Shown in pieces: positions 26,301-33,149 of a DNA stretch of 64,000 nucleotides. The position numbers and the translations under genes are program-made. The notes under the pieces are model-generated. The model saw only the letters and a program-made list of their open reading frames with translations, was not told the origin of the DNA and did no database searches. Position 1 is the first letter of the stretch. Every line of letters begins with the position of its first letter. Source of the stretch: Henricia sp. BOLD:AAB3569. Lineage: Eukaryota > Echinodermata > Asteroidea > Spinulosida > Echinasteridae. The stretch is from NCBI GenBank assembly GCA_037783545.1, contig JBBELK010000011.1, positions 1,178,001 to 1,242,000 on the forward strand, written 5' to 3'.

Positions 26301-28890
26301 TACTCATTTCTCAAAGACTATAGCACTTCAGACAGAACCATTTCAGGGGAAGTTTTCTACGGTCATCATGTTTATATAGTGTAAGTTAGGCGTAAATCTG
26401 TGAACATTTCTGATTTTCGAGATTACCAATGATGTTCAAGTGCGAACTTTGAGTTGCGGGTATTTACTTACTTGTTACAAAGAGGTCACAGAGGGGTAAA
26501 AACTGCAATGAACTCATTTATTCTGTTTTGTAATAGATAAATTCAGAATAACTCATAAATGTGAAAGAAAAATTATGATTTTGCTCAAATTATTGGTTAC
26601 TCCCAAAACCCATTTTCAACTTGCGCTTCTATCTTTACACAATGGAAGAGCAATTTCTAATTGTATTATCTGCACAAAAGGTTACCAAGTCTGCGGTTGA
26701 ACTATCAATTAGATTAGCCCAGCATTGCGGTATGCGGTGTACAATGTTTGTTGAAAGTACTTCCTTTGAGGTACAATGGGTCACCAAAAGGTTAATGCAT
26801 CCTCAAATCATTTCTACAAACTGCACTTGAACTAAAGATATTATCAGTTCAATGAACTGAAATAAATCTCAATTAGTAGGCCCACACTACAAAAACCTAT
26901 TCACTAGGGGTTAAGTAATATGTGACCCTCTGGAAAAAGGTAGAATAAGTCGCACAGGCTAGGTCGAGTTTTTGCGACCATAAGAAGAAACTGCGGCAGA
27001 TCCACGCTCATTAAAATACAAAAACACAATGGAAATTCCTGGCGGTGCCCAGATACCGCCTGGAATGTCCGTTGTAAGATAATGAGCGTGGATCCACCAC
27101 AGATTTCTACTTACGGTCGCGAAAACTAGACCCAGTCTGCATGACTTATACTACCTTTTTTCCACATTGAAGTTTCCACCCATTTTGTCAAAGTGACTAG
27201 ACAGAATAATCTACATCCAGAAAACATGTTTTTCTGGGATTAACCCGAGAGAATCCTTTCGCATTTTCAAACTTTTTCTCTCTCGTAAATCCACTAAACA
27301 GAATTATTTCCTGTGCCGGGTTCTTTCGAGTTCTGTATGCGTGATGTATGACCAAAACGCAAATTGAATATTTGTGGGTCAAGCATGGCTTCACAATTGA
27401 TAAATTGATAGAGCCCAGGTCTTTCCAAGGCTTCTGTTTTGACATTCAATCTGCTTTGCCCCTCATTTTTCACTCTTCTCAATTTACCTGGAAGCTCTAA
27501 ATTACACAGGACCTCCAAATAATTACAATACAAAAAAACTAGCTGCATATTTAATGACAATAGACCTCTGCATAATTGCACTGAAATTTACACTGGACTT
27601 CTTGGGTTTACATCCCTTCTGAAGGATGAAGCATGCATGCTGAAGTACTTTTCTCTATGTAAAATCCACTAATCCGAGTTCAGGTCTATCTCAAGTACGT
27701 GTGTATTGTTAAGGATTTACAAGTTGGCCATCACTGTTTTTTGTTTTGTTCCTTTAAAATGACTTATCAGTCAGTCAGAGGTCTGGGGTTCGAATCCTGG
27801 GTTTGGTTTTTATCATCCATCAGTACAGACATGTGAACAGGGTTTTGGGCACCAGGAGTACCTCTACGCCTTGCGATTGTATTAAGAAAAATCTGTAGAA
27901 GTCTCAGCAAATTTCAAATTCGTTCCTTGAGCCAATAGATACTCTTACCTAAACGTATCAATATTCCTAAGAATACTCGTCGATTTGATGTTTACTTTTG
28001 GAGAAATTGTGCACAAAAAATTTGACACCGGAGCACTAATTTCGGCCGGAGATGAAGCCACCGGCCATTTCAAAACAGCTAGGCCTACATCATATTTCAT
28101 GTATTTGGCGCAGCGCTATTGGGTGCCCGGTCCCACGTGACTTCATGCTCGGTCATTCCATTTTCGTTTTGGGGGATATAACTGCCGAATATAACTGACG
28201 TCAATTTTTTTGTCTCTGAAAGTAGACATCAAATCGACGAGTACTCTTTGAAATATTGATACGTTTGGGTATTAAAGAGTATCTATTTACCAAATGTCAG
28301 GCCCATGGGACAGATTTAATTTTGTGAGATTTTCACAGGTTTTTCTTAATAGTTAATACAATCGCAGGGCGTAGAGGTACCCATGGTACCGAAGCCCTGT
28401 TCACGGGTCTGATATAAAGTGCAGCAAATATGAAGATTTTGCTTGAAAAAATATTAATTTTTCAGCCACGGTAACAGGTGTTGTAAACGAGGTCTACGTG
28501 ATGGCCGACTTGTAAATTCTTATCGATCTTTTTAGTTATCATTCAACTTACCCTGTATTCAGTAAGAAGGGTGATGCACTTGTCCTGCACATCCTTGAAC
28601 GGACACTGAACAGCTAGCCTTAGGACGATGGTTAACGGCTGCAACAAGCTATCGTAGGCACCATCCCGACTGGGACAATTACTGGACAGGCAGCCCTCGA
28701 TGTACACTTCGCTGTCTTCGATGCTGTTGGACCGGAATGAATCCGAGCTCTGCTCGATAACGTCTTCATAGAGCGACGCAAGACACGATGAGAGCTGCTC
28801 TAGGGTGTTGAGACGGCAAGCACTGTCCCTGGTCGACAGGCTCTGTAACATCATGCGGGCTTGAGTCACGGAGCCTTCTTGGACTGCCAT
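2054..28890 (-). CDS. SESN: Sestrin, complete split gene (long, T2-like form)
   Basis: Sestrins bind leucine and restrain TORC1 through GATOR2; they also carry an alkylhydroperoxidase-like N-terminal half. Coding exons in transcript order: 28,890-28,552; 20,791-20,726; 13,821-13,789; 11,017-10,847; 7,727-7,545; 7,096-6,896; 6,435-6,300; 5,751-5,618; 4,107-3,998; 3,298-3,073; 2,143-2,054. Every junction is GT-AG and the phases close to 1,689 nt (562 aa). An alternative first exon at 22,862-22,755 gives 485 aa, close to 492 aa for human SESN1-T2 and SESN3. Recognised blocks include [15 protein letters not shown], the HQCSY redox motif, [19 protein letters not shown] and [15 protein letters not shown]. 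In the 485-aa form the leucine-pocket residues known from SESN2 are all present (T378, Y379, T381, T390, R394, W448, E455), as is the GATOR2-binding DD pair (410-411). The proton-relay His of the redox site is Gln140. Exons were read by eye against remembered human sestrins; the splicing is inferred. Confidence 0.93.
2773..2980. repeat. Poly(G) and G-rich tracts
   Basis: Two G-runs (about 2,775-2,809 and 2,925-2,975) in the last sestrin intron, on the template strand of the gene. Confidence 0.9.
3073..3298 (-). CDS. SESN: Sestrin exon: leucine pocket and GATOR2 contact
   Basis: 226 nt between ccttag and AAG|gtaacg. Encodes [19 protein letters not shown], the HDDYDYG acidic pair and [14 protein letters not shown]. 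It carries T390, R394, D410-D411, W448 and E455 of the 485-aa form. Confidence 0.96.
3525..3810 (+). mobile_element. TTCGCCC word-array foldback, copy 1
   Basis: The left part repeats CCAxTTCGCCC about seven times at 15-17 bp spacing. The right part holds the word inverted (GGGCGAA). Homology with the inverse copy at 25,991-26,263 runs on through GGTTTGCAGTC and GTTTACCAATCATG. Confidence 0.75.
3998..4107 (-). CDS. SESN: Sestrin exon: [17 protein letters not shown]
   Basis: 110 nt with donor AACAC|gtaagc. Encodes [17 protein letters not shown] and [14 protein letters not shown], and so supplies the first half of the leucine pocket (T378, Y379; T381 is split across the junction). Confidence 0.95.
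4320..4690 (+). mobile_element. MITE family R1 with a nested insertion
   Basis: Flanks match the middle and right end of R1 (TACGTCCGGGC, AAATGCGGACAGCAGTAAAA, ACCATCGTCTTGGTAAAACC). Between about 4,372 and 4,530 lies an unrelated CCGG-rich segment rich in GGTCCGA/CCGGAC words with CGCACACCTTT at both ends, apparently inserted. Confidence 0.6.
5348..5545. repeat. Long compound G-rich tract
   Basis: GGGGT repeats, then (GAGT)n, then near-pure G to about 5,465, then GGGGAAG repeats, in the sestrin intron 70 bp from the exon ending at 5,618. Confidence 0.9.
5618..5751 (-). CDS. SESN: Sestrin exon: linker into the C-terminal domain
   Basis: 134 nt. Acceptor ttctag and donor CAG|gtaagg. Encodes [19 protein letters not shown] and [10 protein letters not shown]...IPTFKAQ, matching human SRHFEDTSYGYKDFSRHG...PTFRVQ. 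Confidence 0.93.
5863..6228 (-). mobile_element. MITE family R2 (GGAGCGTGTCCAGATC ends), copy
   Basis: About 366 bp with terminal inverted repeats close to AAAGGAGCGTGTCCAGAT. Shared internal words include CCCATGGG, GGTATCAAAATC and TTGCTTCCACATCC-type sequence. Carries a poly(G) stretch near 6,176-6,195. Lies in a sestrin intron. Confidence 0.8.
6300..6435 (-). CDS. SESN: Sestrin exon: acidic helical linker
   Basis: 136 nt, starting in phase 0 and leaving one nucleotide (GAAT|gtaagt). Encodes [15 protein letters not shown] and [13 protein letters not shown], matching the human EALMEKMRQLQE...EEASQEEM linker between the two sestrin subdomains. Confidence 0.93.
6896..7096 (-). CDS. SESN: Sestrin exon: [12 protein letters not shown] block
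   Basis: 201 nt, phase 0. Encodes [38 protein letters not shown] and GGHTCRPPS, parallel to human HSWSLAELVHAVVL...FGCGISPEI...GGHTFRPPS. Donor GAG|gtgggt. Confidence 0.94.
7220..7505 (-). mobile_element. MITE family R2, end-truncated copy
   Basis: Shares the R2 interior (ATATAAAATACCTCCCAAAA, CAATCTCCAATTTGGATGTG, CACCCATGGGAAAAATGG) in the same orientation as the 5,863 copy. Confidence 0.75.
7545..7727 (-). CDS. SESN: Sestrin exon: HQCSY redox motif
   Basis: 183 nt, phase 0. Encodes [19 protein letters not shown], then [14 protein letters not shown] and [12 protein letters not shown]. The catalytic Cys (133 in the 485-aa form) and Tyr135 are kept. The residue matching SESN2 His132 is Gln140 (codon CAA). 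Confidence 0.95.
7787..8098. mobile_element. Two SINE-B copies head to head (foldback)
   Basis: The left arm (GAGGGTTTTTGTTTTTGGC ... CAAGACACTGAGAAAAACTT) is the reverse complement of the right arm (TGAAGTTTTTCTCAGTGTTT ... GGCAAAAACAAAACTC). Each arm adjoins a tRNA-like head with a B-box-like GGTTCGAGTCC or its complement. Arms about 100 bp. Confidence 0.7.
8582..8810. mobile_element. Tc1/mariner-type MITE flanked by TA
   Basis: Termini TACAGTTGACTCTCGTCAAT and TTACCGAGATTCAACTGTA are inverted repeats bounded by TA. An internal 30-bp segment with GCAGAATGTTGTATTAACAG is duplicated. The TA target suggests Tc1/mariner mobilisation. Confidence 0.65.
9196..9310. repeat. Short tandem duplication with CCAAT words
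   Basis: AGCCAATCACAGGCTGTGTT recurs about 30 bp later as AGCCAATCACAGGCCGTGTT. Sits in a sestrin intron. Confidence 0.5.
9656..9870 (-). mobile_element. MITE family R5 (AATAAGTTAGGGATATTG), copy
   Basis: About 215 bp with inverted termini ACTAATTACAATAAGTTAGG and TTATTGTGAGTAGTGTAT. The interior (GACTGTTTTCACCTATTCCT) is shared with 45,109-45,450 and 38,048-38,135. Confidence 0.75.
10500..10720 (+). mobile_element. ACAAGTC/GACTTGT word-array foldback, empty-site copy
   Basis: ACAAGT words dominate the left half and ACTTGT words the right half. The right half matches 16,120-16,172 but lacks the hairpin inserted there: the single TTAA at 10,647-10,650 is the empty site. Confidence 0.65.
10847..11017 (-). 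CDS. SESN: Sestrin exon: start of the redox domain
   Basis: 171 nt, phase 0. Encodes [18 protein letters not shown] then [14 protein letters not shown] and [16 protein letters not shown], matching human RLDNITLVM...YLESFLKTQ...DGPLPLHYRHYIGIM. Acceptor tcaccag, donor ATG|gtaact. Confidence 0.95.
11238..11797 (+). mobile_element. MITE family R1, copy interrupted by family R4
   Basis: Left end AAGGCCCGTCAGCATTGGAC and right end words (TCCAAATGCGGACAGCAG, CCATCGTCTTGGTAAAACC) are R1. Positions 11,383-11,610 are an R4 element (GGCCAATTTCATAAAGCTG at one end, CAGCTTTATG at the other), so R4 landed in R1. Confidence 0.7.
12699..12833. mobile_element. TTAA hairpin MITE (family R3), copy a
   Basis: 135 bp, almost wholly palindromic, bounded by TTAA at 12,699-12,702 and 12,830-12,833. 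Ends AAAGGCAC and GTGCCTTT; loop near GCCTTTGC. TTAA targets are used by piggyBac-type transposases. Confidence 0.8.
13513..13688. mobile_element. Hairpin element around ATTGGATCTAAACT
   Basis: Left arm (GACAGCCGAAGTG, CAATTGGATCTAAACT) and right arm (AGTTTAGATCCAATTG, CACTTCGGCAGTC) are inverted, with about a 60-bp centre. Lies 100 bp from the microexon donor. Confidence 0.6.
13789..13821 (-). CDS. SESN: Sestrin 33-nt microexon
   Basis: Eleven codons, [11 protein letters not shown], between ttcttacag and AGG|gtaagt, in phase 0. It fills the gap between the FIPRSE block and TRDLFIDVF, where vertebrate sestrins have a short variable linker. The flanking introns are about 6.9 kb and 2.8 kb, so a gene predictor would easily miss it. 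Confidence 0.8.
14964..15104. mobile_element. TTAA hairpin MITE (R3), copy b
   Basis: Same palindrome as copy a with a degraded left TTAA (TTAG). Right TTAA at 15,101-15,104. Confidence 0.75.
15363..15405. repeat. Poly(C) tract on the plus strand
   Basis: About 40 bases of C broken by single A. It is the only long tract in the sestrin gene with G on the sense strand. Confidence 0.9.
15830..16172 (+). mobile_element. ACAAGTC word-array foldback, copy filled by R3
   Basis: ACAAGT words before and ACTTGT words after. The R3 hairpin at 15,984-16,124 sits inside, with TTAA at both junctions. Confidence 0.7.
15984..16124. mobile_element. TTAA hairpin MITE (R3), copy c
   Basis: Intact: TTAA at 15,984-15,987 and 16,121-16,124, ends AAAGGCACAGGCTCG and CGAGCCTGTGCCTTT, near-perfect arms of about 65 bp. 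Confidence 0.85.
16323..16520 (+). mobile_element. MITE family R4, diverged copy
   Basis: Begins GGGGCAAATTTCATGATGG and shares GCTTAGCATAAAATTT and GTATTGACTGGTGATCAT with other R4 copies. The right end is not clear. Confidence 0.5.
16965..17073. repeat. Exceptional poly(G) tract
   Basis: 86 uninterrupted G from 16,982 to 17,067, with further G-rich sequence on the left. In the sestrin intron, on the template strand. Assembly length of such a run may be inexact. Confidence 0.95.
17205..17325 (-). mobile_element. SINE-B copy
   Basis: Reverse-oriented tRNA-like head with B-box complement GGGACTCGAACCC and CCAAGACACT tail words, as at 39,110-39,275. Confidence 0.55.
17329..17501. mobile_element. 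Hairpin MITE with AAGCGGGCCTCCCACTG ends
   Basis: Arms of about 55 bp (CACTGTGCGATTTTTGCTAC ... TGGCAAAAATCGCACAGT) around a short centre; right end GGTGGGAGACCTGCTT. Confidence 0.65.
19671..19731. repeat. Poly(G) tract
   Basis: GGGGGA repeats then about 25 pure G, on the sestrin template strand. Confidence 0.9.
19780..19856 (+). repeat. Solitary tRNA-like head
   Basis: A-box-like AATTCAGTTGGTAGAGCACC and B-box GGTTCGAATCC. The acceptor ends do not pair, so this is a SINE or tRNA relic and not a tRNA gene. Confidence 0.5.
20330..20367. repeat. Poly(G) tract
   Basis: Near-pure G of about 36 bases, 360 bp from the exon at 20,726. Confidence 0.9.
20536..20704 (+). mobile_element. SINE-A, best copy
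   Basis: A 72-bp tRNA-like head (GGCTTCATAGCTCAATTGGT ... GGTTCGAATCCC ... GGAGCC) with pairable acceptor ends, followed by AAGTTGTTTTTCACTGCATC and CATGGACATTTGTCCACATT. The anticodon-like loop lacks U33, arguing against a working tRNA. Ends 21 bp from a sestrin exon. Confidence 0.75.
20726..20791 (-). CDS. SESN: Sestrin first shared coding exon
   Basis: 66 nt, phase 0 at both ends (gtttcag| and GAG|gtcagt). It encodes [19 protein letters not shown] followed by RSE, matching human ELGIRIPRPLGQGPSRFIP. Both alternative 5' exons join here. Confidence 0.92.
21533..21951 (+). mobile_element. MITE family R1, reference copy
   Basis: About 419 bp, ends AAGCCCTTTCCGCATTGGAC and GTCCAATGAGGACACGGCTT. 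TIR words TTACCGAGACGATGG and ATTGTCTCGGTAAAACC. No coding content. Confidence 0.75.
21953..22715. other. AT-rich sestrin intron, nothing recognised
   Basis: Strongly AT-rich; no exon, inverted repeat or tRNA-like sequence seen. Confidence 0.4.
22755..22976 (-). CDS. SESN: Sestrin alternative first coding exon, T1/SESN3-like
   Basis: The exon ends CAG|gtaggt at 22,755 in phase 0, exactly as the T2-like exon does. It encodes [10 protein letters not shown], with a CxxC like the CKQC and CTNC of vertebrate SESN1-T1 and SESN3 first exons. Two in-frame ATGs are possible: 22,976 (74 residues, in-frame TAA just upstream) and 22,862 ([10 protein letters not shown], 36 residues, closest to the vertebrate length). 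No convincing acceptor lies upstream, which fits a transcription-start exon. Confidence 0.72.
22977..23300 (-). promoter_or_regulatory. SESN: Putative promoter of the T1-like sestrin transcript
   Basis: Non-repetitive DNA directly upstream of the alternative first exon. It has a CCAAT box (CGGCCAATCAG on the gene strand, near 23,265). A FoxO-type TTGTTTAC word lies a little further out at 23,367-23,374. FoxO control of vertebrate SESN3 is established; a role here is only inferred. Confidence 0.35.
23710..23870 (+). repeat. Single diverged relative of the 133-bp minisatellite
   Basis: AATAATAATGGTGTA blocks, then GCATATCCTGCAGGATACTC and CTGGGAGTATGCAGCC, resembling 36,305-36,600 and the start of the array at 37,321. 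Confidence 0.45.
23880..24305. repeat. CCCGAGCTCGGG word cluster
   Basis: The palindrome CCCGAGCTCGGG, or near versions, occurs about 23,885, 24,021 and 24,294, and CCGAGCTTGG-type words lie between. Possibly another word-array element; boundaries unclear. Confidence 0.35.
24480..25985. other. AT-rich sestrin intron, nothing recognised
   Basis: No supported exon or repeat. Short ORFs here are low complexity. Confidence 0.4.
25991..26263 (-). mobile_element. TTCGCCC word-array foldback, copy 2
   Basis: Reverse-oriented relative of 3,525-3,810 with TTCGCCC and GGGCGAA words at 15-16 bp spacing. Confidence 0.75.
26927..27170. mobile_element. Foldback MITE with long arms
   Basis: Arms of about 95 bp: GGAAAAAGGTAGAATAAGTC ... 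GATCCACGCTCATTA on the left is mirrored by TAATGAGCGTGGATCC ... GACTTATACTACCTTTTTTCC on the right. Confidence 0.65.
27827..28412. mobile_element. Non-autonomous element with arms of about 180 bp
   Basis: GTGAACAGGG, ACCTCTACGCCTTGCGATTG, AAACGTATCAATATT and CGTCGATTTGATG on the left recur inverted on the right. A unique GC-richer centre of about 190 bp. No transposase. Lies 140 bp from the T2-like exon donor. Confidence 0.7.
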
Positions 28891-28951
28891 TTGAAACAGT
28901 CTTATTTTGTTTGAAATCTGTGTCACAGTTTACTTCTTTCAACTCTGCTTC
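28552..28951 (-). CDS. SESN: Sestrin alternative 5' coding exon, T2-like
   Basis: Acceptor atttcag precedes 28,951 and donor AGG|gtaag follows 28,552. A TAA in frame lies upstream, so translation should begin at the ATG at 28,890-28,888 ([10 protein letters not shown]), giving 113 residues and leaving 28,951-28,891 as 5'[20 protein letters not shown] and [10 protein letters not shown] match the region found only in the human SESN1-T2 amino terminus. The exon ends in phase 0, so it joins the 20,791 exon in frame. Confidence 0.88.
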
Positions 28952-29074
28952 CTGAAATTAAGTGAACATTACAACATTACGTCTGAGGTTTATATAGTTT
29001 TAAACACTAAATATTGAAAATCAGGGGAAATATGAAAAATATCCCAATTAAATATTTAAAAAATGGTCCAACAT

Positions 29075-29438
29075 TAAAGGAGCGGGTTCAGATTTTACCA
29101 AAAAAATTGATTTTAACCTAGCCTATAAAATACCTCCCCAAAATACTATCCACGGGAAGAAAACAGAAAATTCGCAATCTCCAATTTTGATGTGGAAGCA
29201 AAAAGATTGGTGTAATTACTGCACTGCTTTAGGGAATGGAAAATTAGTTTACAAAACATCTGTGGTTTTTGATGATCCTTGAAAATATACGAATCGTATT
29301 ATTGAGAACGCGAAATTTCAGAATGGTAATATTAAAGAAAAATATGACAAATGCTATGGTATCAAAATCTCAACACCCATGGGAAAAATGGGGGGGGGGG
29401 AGCTGGGGTTGGGGTGGTCGAAAAAAGTGATCTGGTAA
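29075..29438 (-). mobile_element. MITE family R2, copy
   Basis: Begins AAAGGAGCGGGTTCAGAT and ends with a TGATCTGGTAACAC remnant. Interior matches the other R2 copies. Confidence 0.75.
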
Positions 29439-29609
29439 CACAAATTTATCTAACGAAATTATAAACTTCAGTTTAAAAATTTCTCTTGCTGAGAAAAATT
29501 AAAAGCCCAAGCCTTAGTAGGCCTATTATTACTTGTTTATAAACTTGACCGTATTTAACAAGAGTTACTCGGCAAGTTCACACGGCAAAGAACAACAAAT
29601 CTAGCACAA

Positions 29610-29725
29610 AGACACAGAAGGCGCGCACTCCGCATCCGGCCCAGGCGAAGCGCGCAAGAGAGACCGCGTCGCAAGCATTGCAAGTCCGCCGGCCGGCGAA
29701 TTCATAACAGAAATGTCGGCGGCCG
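29610..29725. promoter_or_regulatory. CpG-rich patch in sestrin intron 1
   Basis: About 115 bp rich in CpG and GGCCGGC words in otherwise AT-rich DNA, 90 bp downstream of the inferred first donor. It could be part of a promoter or CpG island. No ORF is supported. Confidence 0.35.
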
Positions 29726-29812
29726 GTCACTAAAAAAATGACAAAAACTAGCTCAACAAGACTGAGCTCAGCTATAAAAAATGATATAATCTAACCTACT
29801 GTCTTCACTTAC

Positions 29813-29960
29813 CTTCTACCTCCTCCGGAGAATAATAAATTACTATCTAAAAACAATAATTCTTGCTTAAAATCGGTGGAAAAACGATGGCAGACAAATC
29901 GACTGCCTTCACTTCGTTGTCAACGGAAAATTCCGTTCGTGCACACACAGCTGATAAAAA
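29813..29960 (-). other. SESN: Probable noncoding first exon of the T2-like sestrin transcript
   Basis: A strong donor AAG|gtaagt at 29,813 faces the 28,951 acceptor. The sequence upstream of the donor has no useful ORF. An inverted CCAAT box (GATTGGTCAAT on the gene strand) lies about 70-90 bp further upstream, near 30,025. The 5' boundary is a guess. Confidence 0.5.
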
Positions 29961-30099
29961 ATGGTGCCACTCTAGAGGTCATTAGCATTATTCATGAGTT
30001 TGCAACGACACACCTCCAGTATTGACCAATCAGCAACAGTAATTTTTTTTGCACCAGTAACCTCTGACCTTTATGGTGTGATTTCATCATTCGTACACA

Positions 30100-32670
30100 T
30101 CAGGGAATTTTCATTCATGAGCGAAATGAAATGAACCGCATAAAATCATATAAAAACAGACCAACCAACCGTTCACATGTGTTATGAAGCGAACGGATCA
30201 TTTAATTCTAAAGGGACTTTTATCCTTTGTAAACGGTAGAACAAGATTCACATGATCGCGTTGTTGTTTGGCGTGGGTGGGAGCATGTTGGAAAAGTACA
30301 CATGATTGGGAGAAAACCGAAAATCTCGAAATCCGAAAATTCGGTATCTTGAAAGCCGAATGGTCGATCCCCAATTTTGTAAATCTTATCACACAAGAGT
30401 GAGAGCGCCCGGTGAATGTTGGAATCATTTCGCTACATGATAGCGCTGCTGCGGTTAGAACACTGTGGATTATAGTAGCTAAAGTAAAATGTATTTTATT
30501 TTATTGTCTAAACTCAAATTGTGGCTTTCACACACTTTTTTCATCGGTTTCACTTCCTACAACGGAGGATCGATTTTTCTACCGTTTAGTTTCGAGTATT
30601 CGGTTTCTAAAATGTGAAACCGGACAGTAAATTCAAAACCGAATATTCGAAAATTCTATTCTGGCAGACCATGTACCAAGAAAATATTATCCATTTTGAT
30701 TTAAATTTATTTTAAAGTTGAAATCTCGGTCAGCCCGAGACAGGGTAAGAGTTGAGAAGTTGATAAGAACTTTCTTTTTCTTTAAAATGACTCATCAAGC
30801 ATCGGTCGCAGATTTGATGGGGAAAAATTGTTGAGTGAGAAAAATTTGTGAGGAAACACTTAGAAATGTCCAACCTGTCTCATATGTATTGCACACAAGG
30901 TCTGGGGCCATGATAAGAGGACGATAGGAGCTAGACACTTTTACGTCTTTCAAAAATATATCGATTTCAGAGATTTTTTTCAGGCTACGTTGCTTAATCC
31001 GCGTATCCGGGGCATTGTATCTTTCAGAAGTAAAGAGTGTACAACAAAATGATGCTTATCGATTTTTTTTCCGGCCGTGACGTCATACCTAGCATAGACA
31101 TTAATACCTTAGGCGGCGGCAGAATCTCATGAAACGACTTGATCAAAGCCTCTGGCTTGCAACATGACGTCAAGGAAACATTACTGCTGTTTTAGCCCTC
31201 CGGACCTCATCGAGTTTTGACATATTGAAGGCTTCATTCTATCCACCGTCTGAAGCCAGGGGTTTATTTTCGCGACCCTAATCAGGAACTTGTTTCTAAC
31301 GTAATTAATGTTTAACCAATGACGGCTTCTGTGCTGTCGACCAAAGCTGGCCATTGGTCGAATCTGCAGTTACGTCAGAAACGTGTTCTGACGCAATCAA
31401 TAATTCAACCAATAGGTGGCTTTGGTGGCGGGCAACTGCTAGTCATTGGTCGAACGACTAATACGTCAGAAATAATTGTTTCTAATTATGGTCGCAAAAA
31501 TGCTACTGCAGTATTCCCACGGAAAATTAACCCAAATAAACAGGTCTAAACATAACGCTTTTTACGGTGCCAGCGCACAATTTAATGACAATAATTTGAT
31601 GCACATTATTGTGAATAATTAGACAAAATGGTCCTGTGATATCCTAATTAATGGCAATTATGTTAAGTAATTATTCTCAACAAAAACTACTGCAACATAA
31701 AACTGCTCCAAACCCATTTCTACGTAAATGCTCGGGCCATAAATACCTTTATATCCAGACAAAATGGCCCTAAACATTCAGACAACTACACTGATATGAA
31801 CATTTGCTTAATGATGTATTAATTACCATGTGTAATGACACTAGAATACAGCGACTACATACATGTACAAGGAACCTTGTACAGGGTACTAGAATGTTGC
31901 AAAGTTACTGGGCCTACAAAAAAATACATACTTTAGCAATGGACGTTTCAGGTTACCAGCGAGTGTTTAAACCCAGTTCCCCTTTCAACGACGTCACAAC
32001 TTTATTCTCTATTAAACAGTGCGCACACAGTGGATTGTTCCAAAAAGGCACAAAGTTACCCGACACTTCTATTCATTATTAAGTTACAATCGTGAAAGAC
32101 TTAATTTTTTTGCACTTTGTGATTGATAAAATAGTACTTTTACGGTATCAAATTAGACTATGTCAAGTGCTAAATAAAATAAATAGTTTTATTTTAATTT
32201 AGCAGCCTCAAAAGCGGCTAGTTTACGAAAATATACAGATAATTAGTTTCACTAGAATACATTTCTTTGTCATCAAAATTCCTAAATCATTTCCCAAATT
32301 AGGAACTCCATCCCTCCTGCAGAAAGTTAATAAATCTTATAATTACTTCCAAAATCTAAAATATACATTTATTGAAATAATTGCATCTAGGAATTTTAAG
32401 CCAAATTTAATTGGCAGTTGCATTACTTGTTATACACTTGTTACACATGCACAATTTTTATTTTTAACAGTTCTGTCGAGTTTCGCCAATTTCTATCTGA
32501 TAGAACTGCCCTTATGGAATGCAATTTCACACAATGCTCTACTGTTTTCTAAAAAATGTATCTTTGAGAAATGAGCAAAGATTTTTTTTCTTAACTAGCA
32601 GGGTTTAACTTTGGGATAAAGGGGAGTGGCAGGCGGTTCCATGACTCTCAAGTTCCCCACGCATTTTTGT
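30100..32670. other. Intergenic DNA between sestrin and MYO6
   Basis: No gene supported. A foldback lies at 31,268-31,502; the remainder is AT-rich with scattered short ORFs of no recognisable content. Confidence 0.45.
31268..31502. mobile_element. Imperfect foldback with CGCGACC ends and ACCAATGAC words
   Basis: TTTTCGCGACCCTAATCAGG at one end and AATTATGGTCGCAAAAA at the other, with CCAATGAC or CATTGGTCGA words at several internal sites in both orientations. Confidence 0.5.
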
Positions 32671-32675
32671 CTCAT

Positions 32676-33145
32676 TAAGCCTAGCGTACATCCACCTTGC
32701 AACTGGAAGCAACTAGTGGCAACTGGTGTTTCCAGCAACTATAAGCAACTCGCAGCAACTGGGAGCAACTGATCAGTTGCTTAAAAAGGTTGATGTACGC
32801 GCACTTGCAACTACTGGCAAAATCCCAGTTGCCAAGAGTTGCTCATGTTCTACTTTCTGGCAACTAGTTGTGTCCAGTTGCGTCGATGTACGCGTACTTG
32901 CAACTACAAGTAGATGCTGTTAGTTGCTCGTGTGCATCTGGTCACATGGGCGCACATCGACAGCAACTGCAAGCAACAGTTGCTTCCAGTTGCAAGGTGA
33001 ATGTACTCTAGGCTTTACCGAGTTGCCGTGTCGATGTGCGCGCTCTGGAAATGTAGACATGGCTGGATGCTTTCAGTTGCCGCTAGTTGCGCAACTAATC
33101 AGTTGAGTTGCTTCCAGTTCCAGGGTCGATGTACGCTAGGCTTTA
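32676..33145. mobile_element. GCAACT/AGTTGC word-array foldback
   Basis: The outer TIR TAAGCCTAGCGTACATCCAC is mirrored at 33,017 and again at 33,145. Between them GCAACT occurs many times, often at exact 10-bp spacing, and in the opposite sense toward the right end. GATGTACGCG words repeat too. No coding content. Confidence 0.75.
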
Positions 33146-33149
33146 TGCT

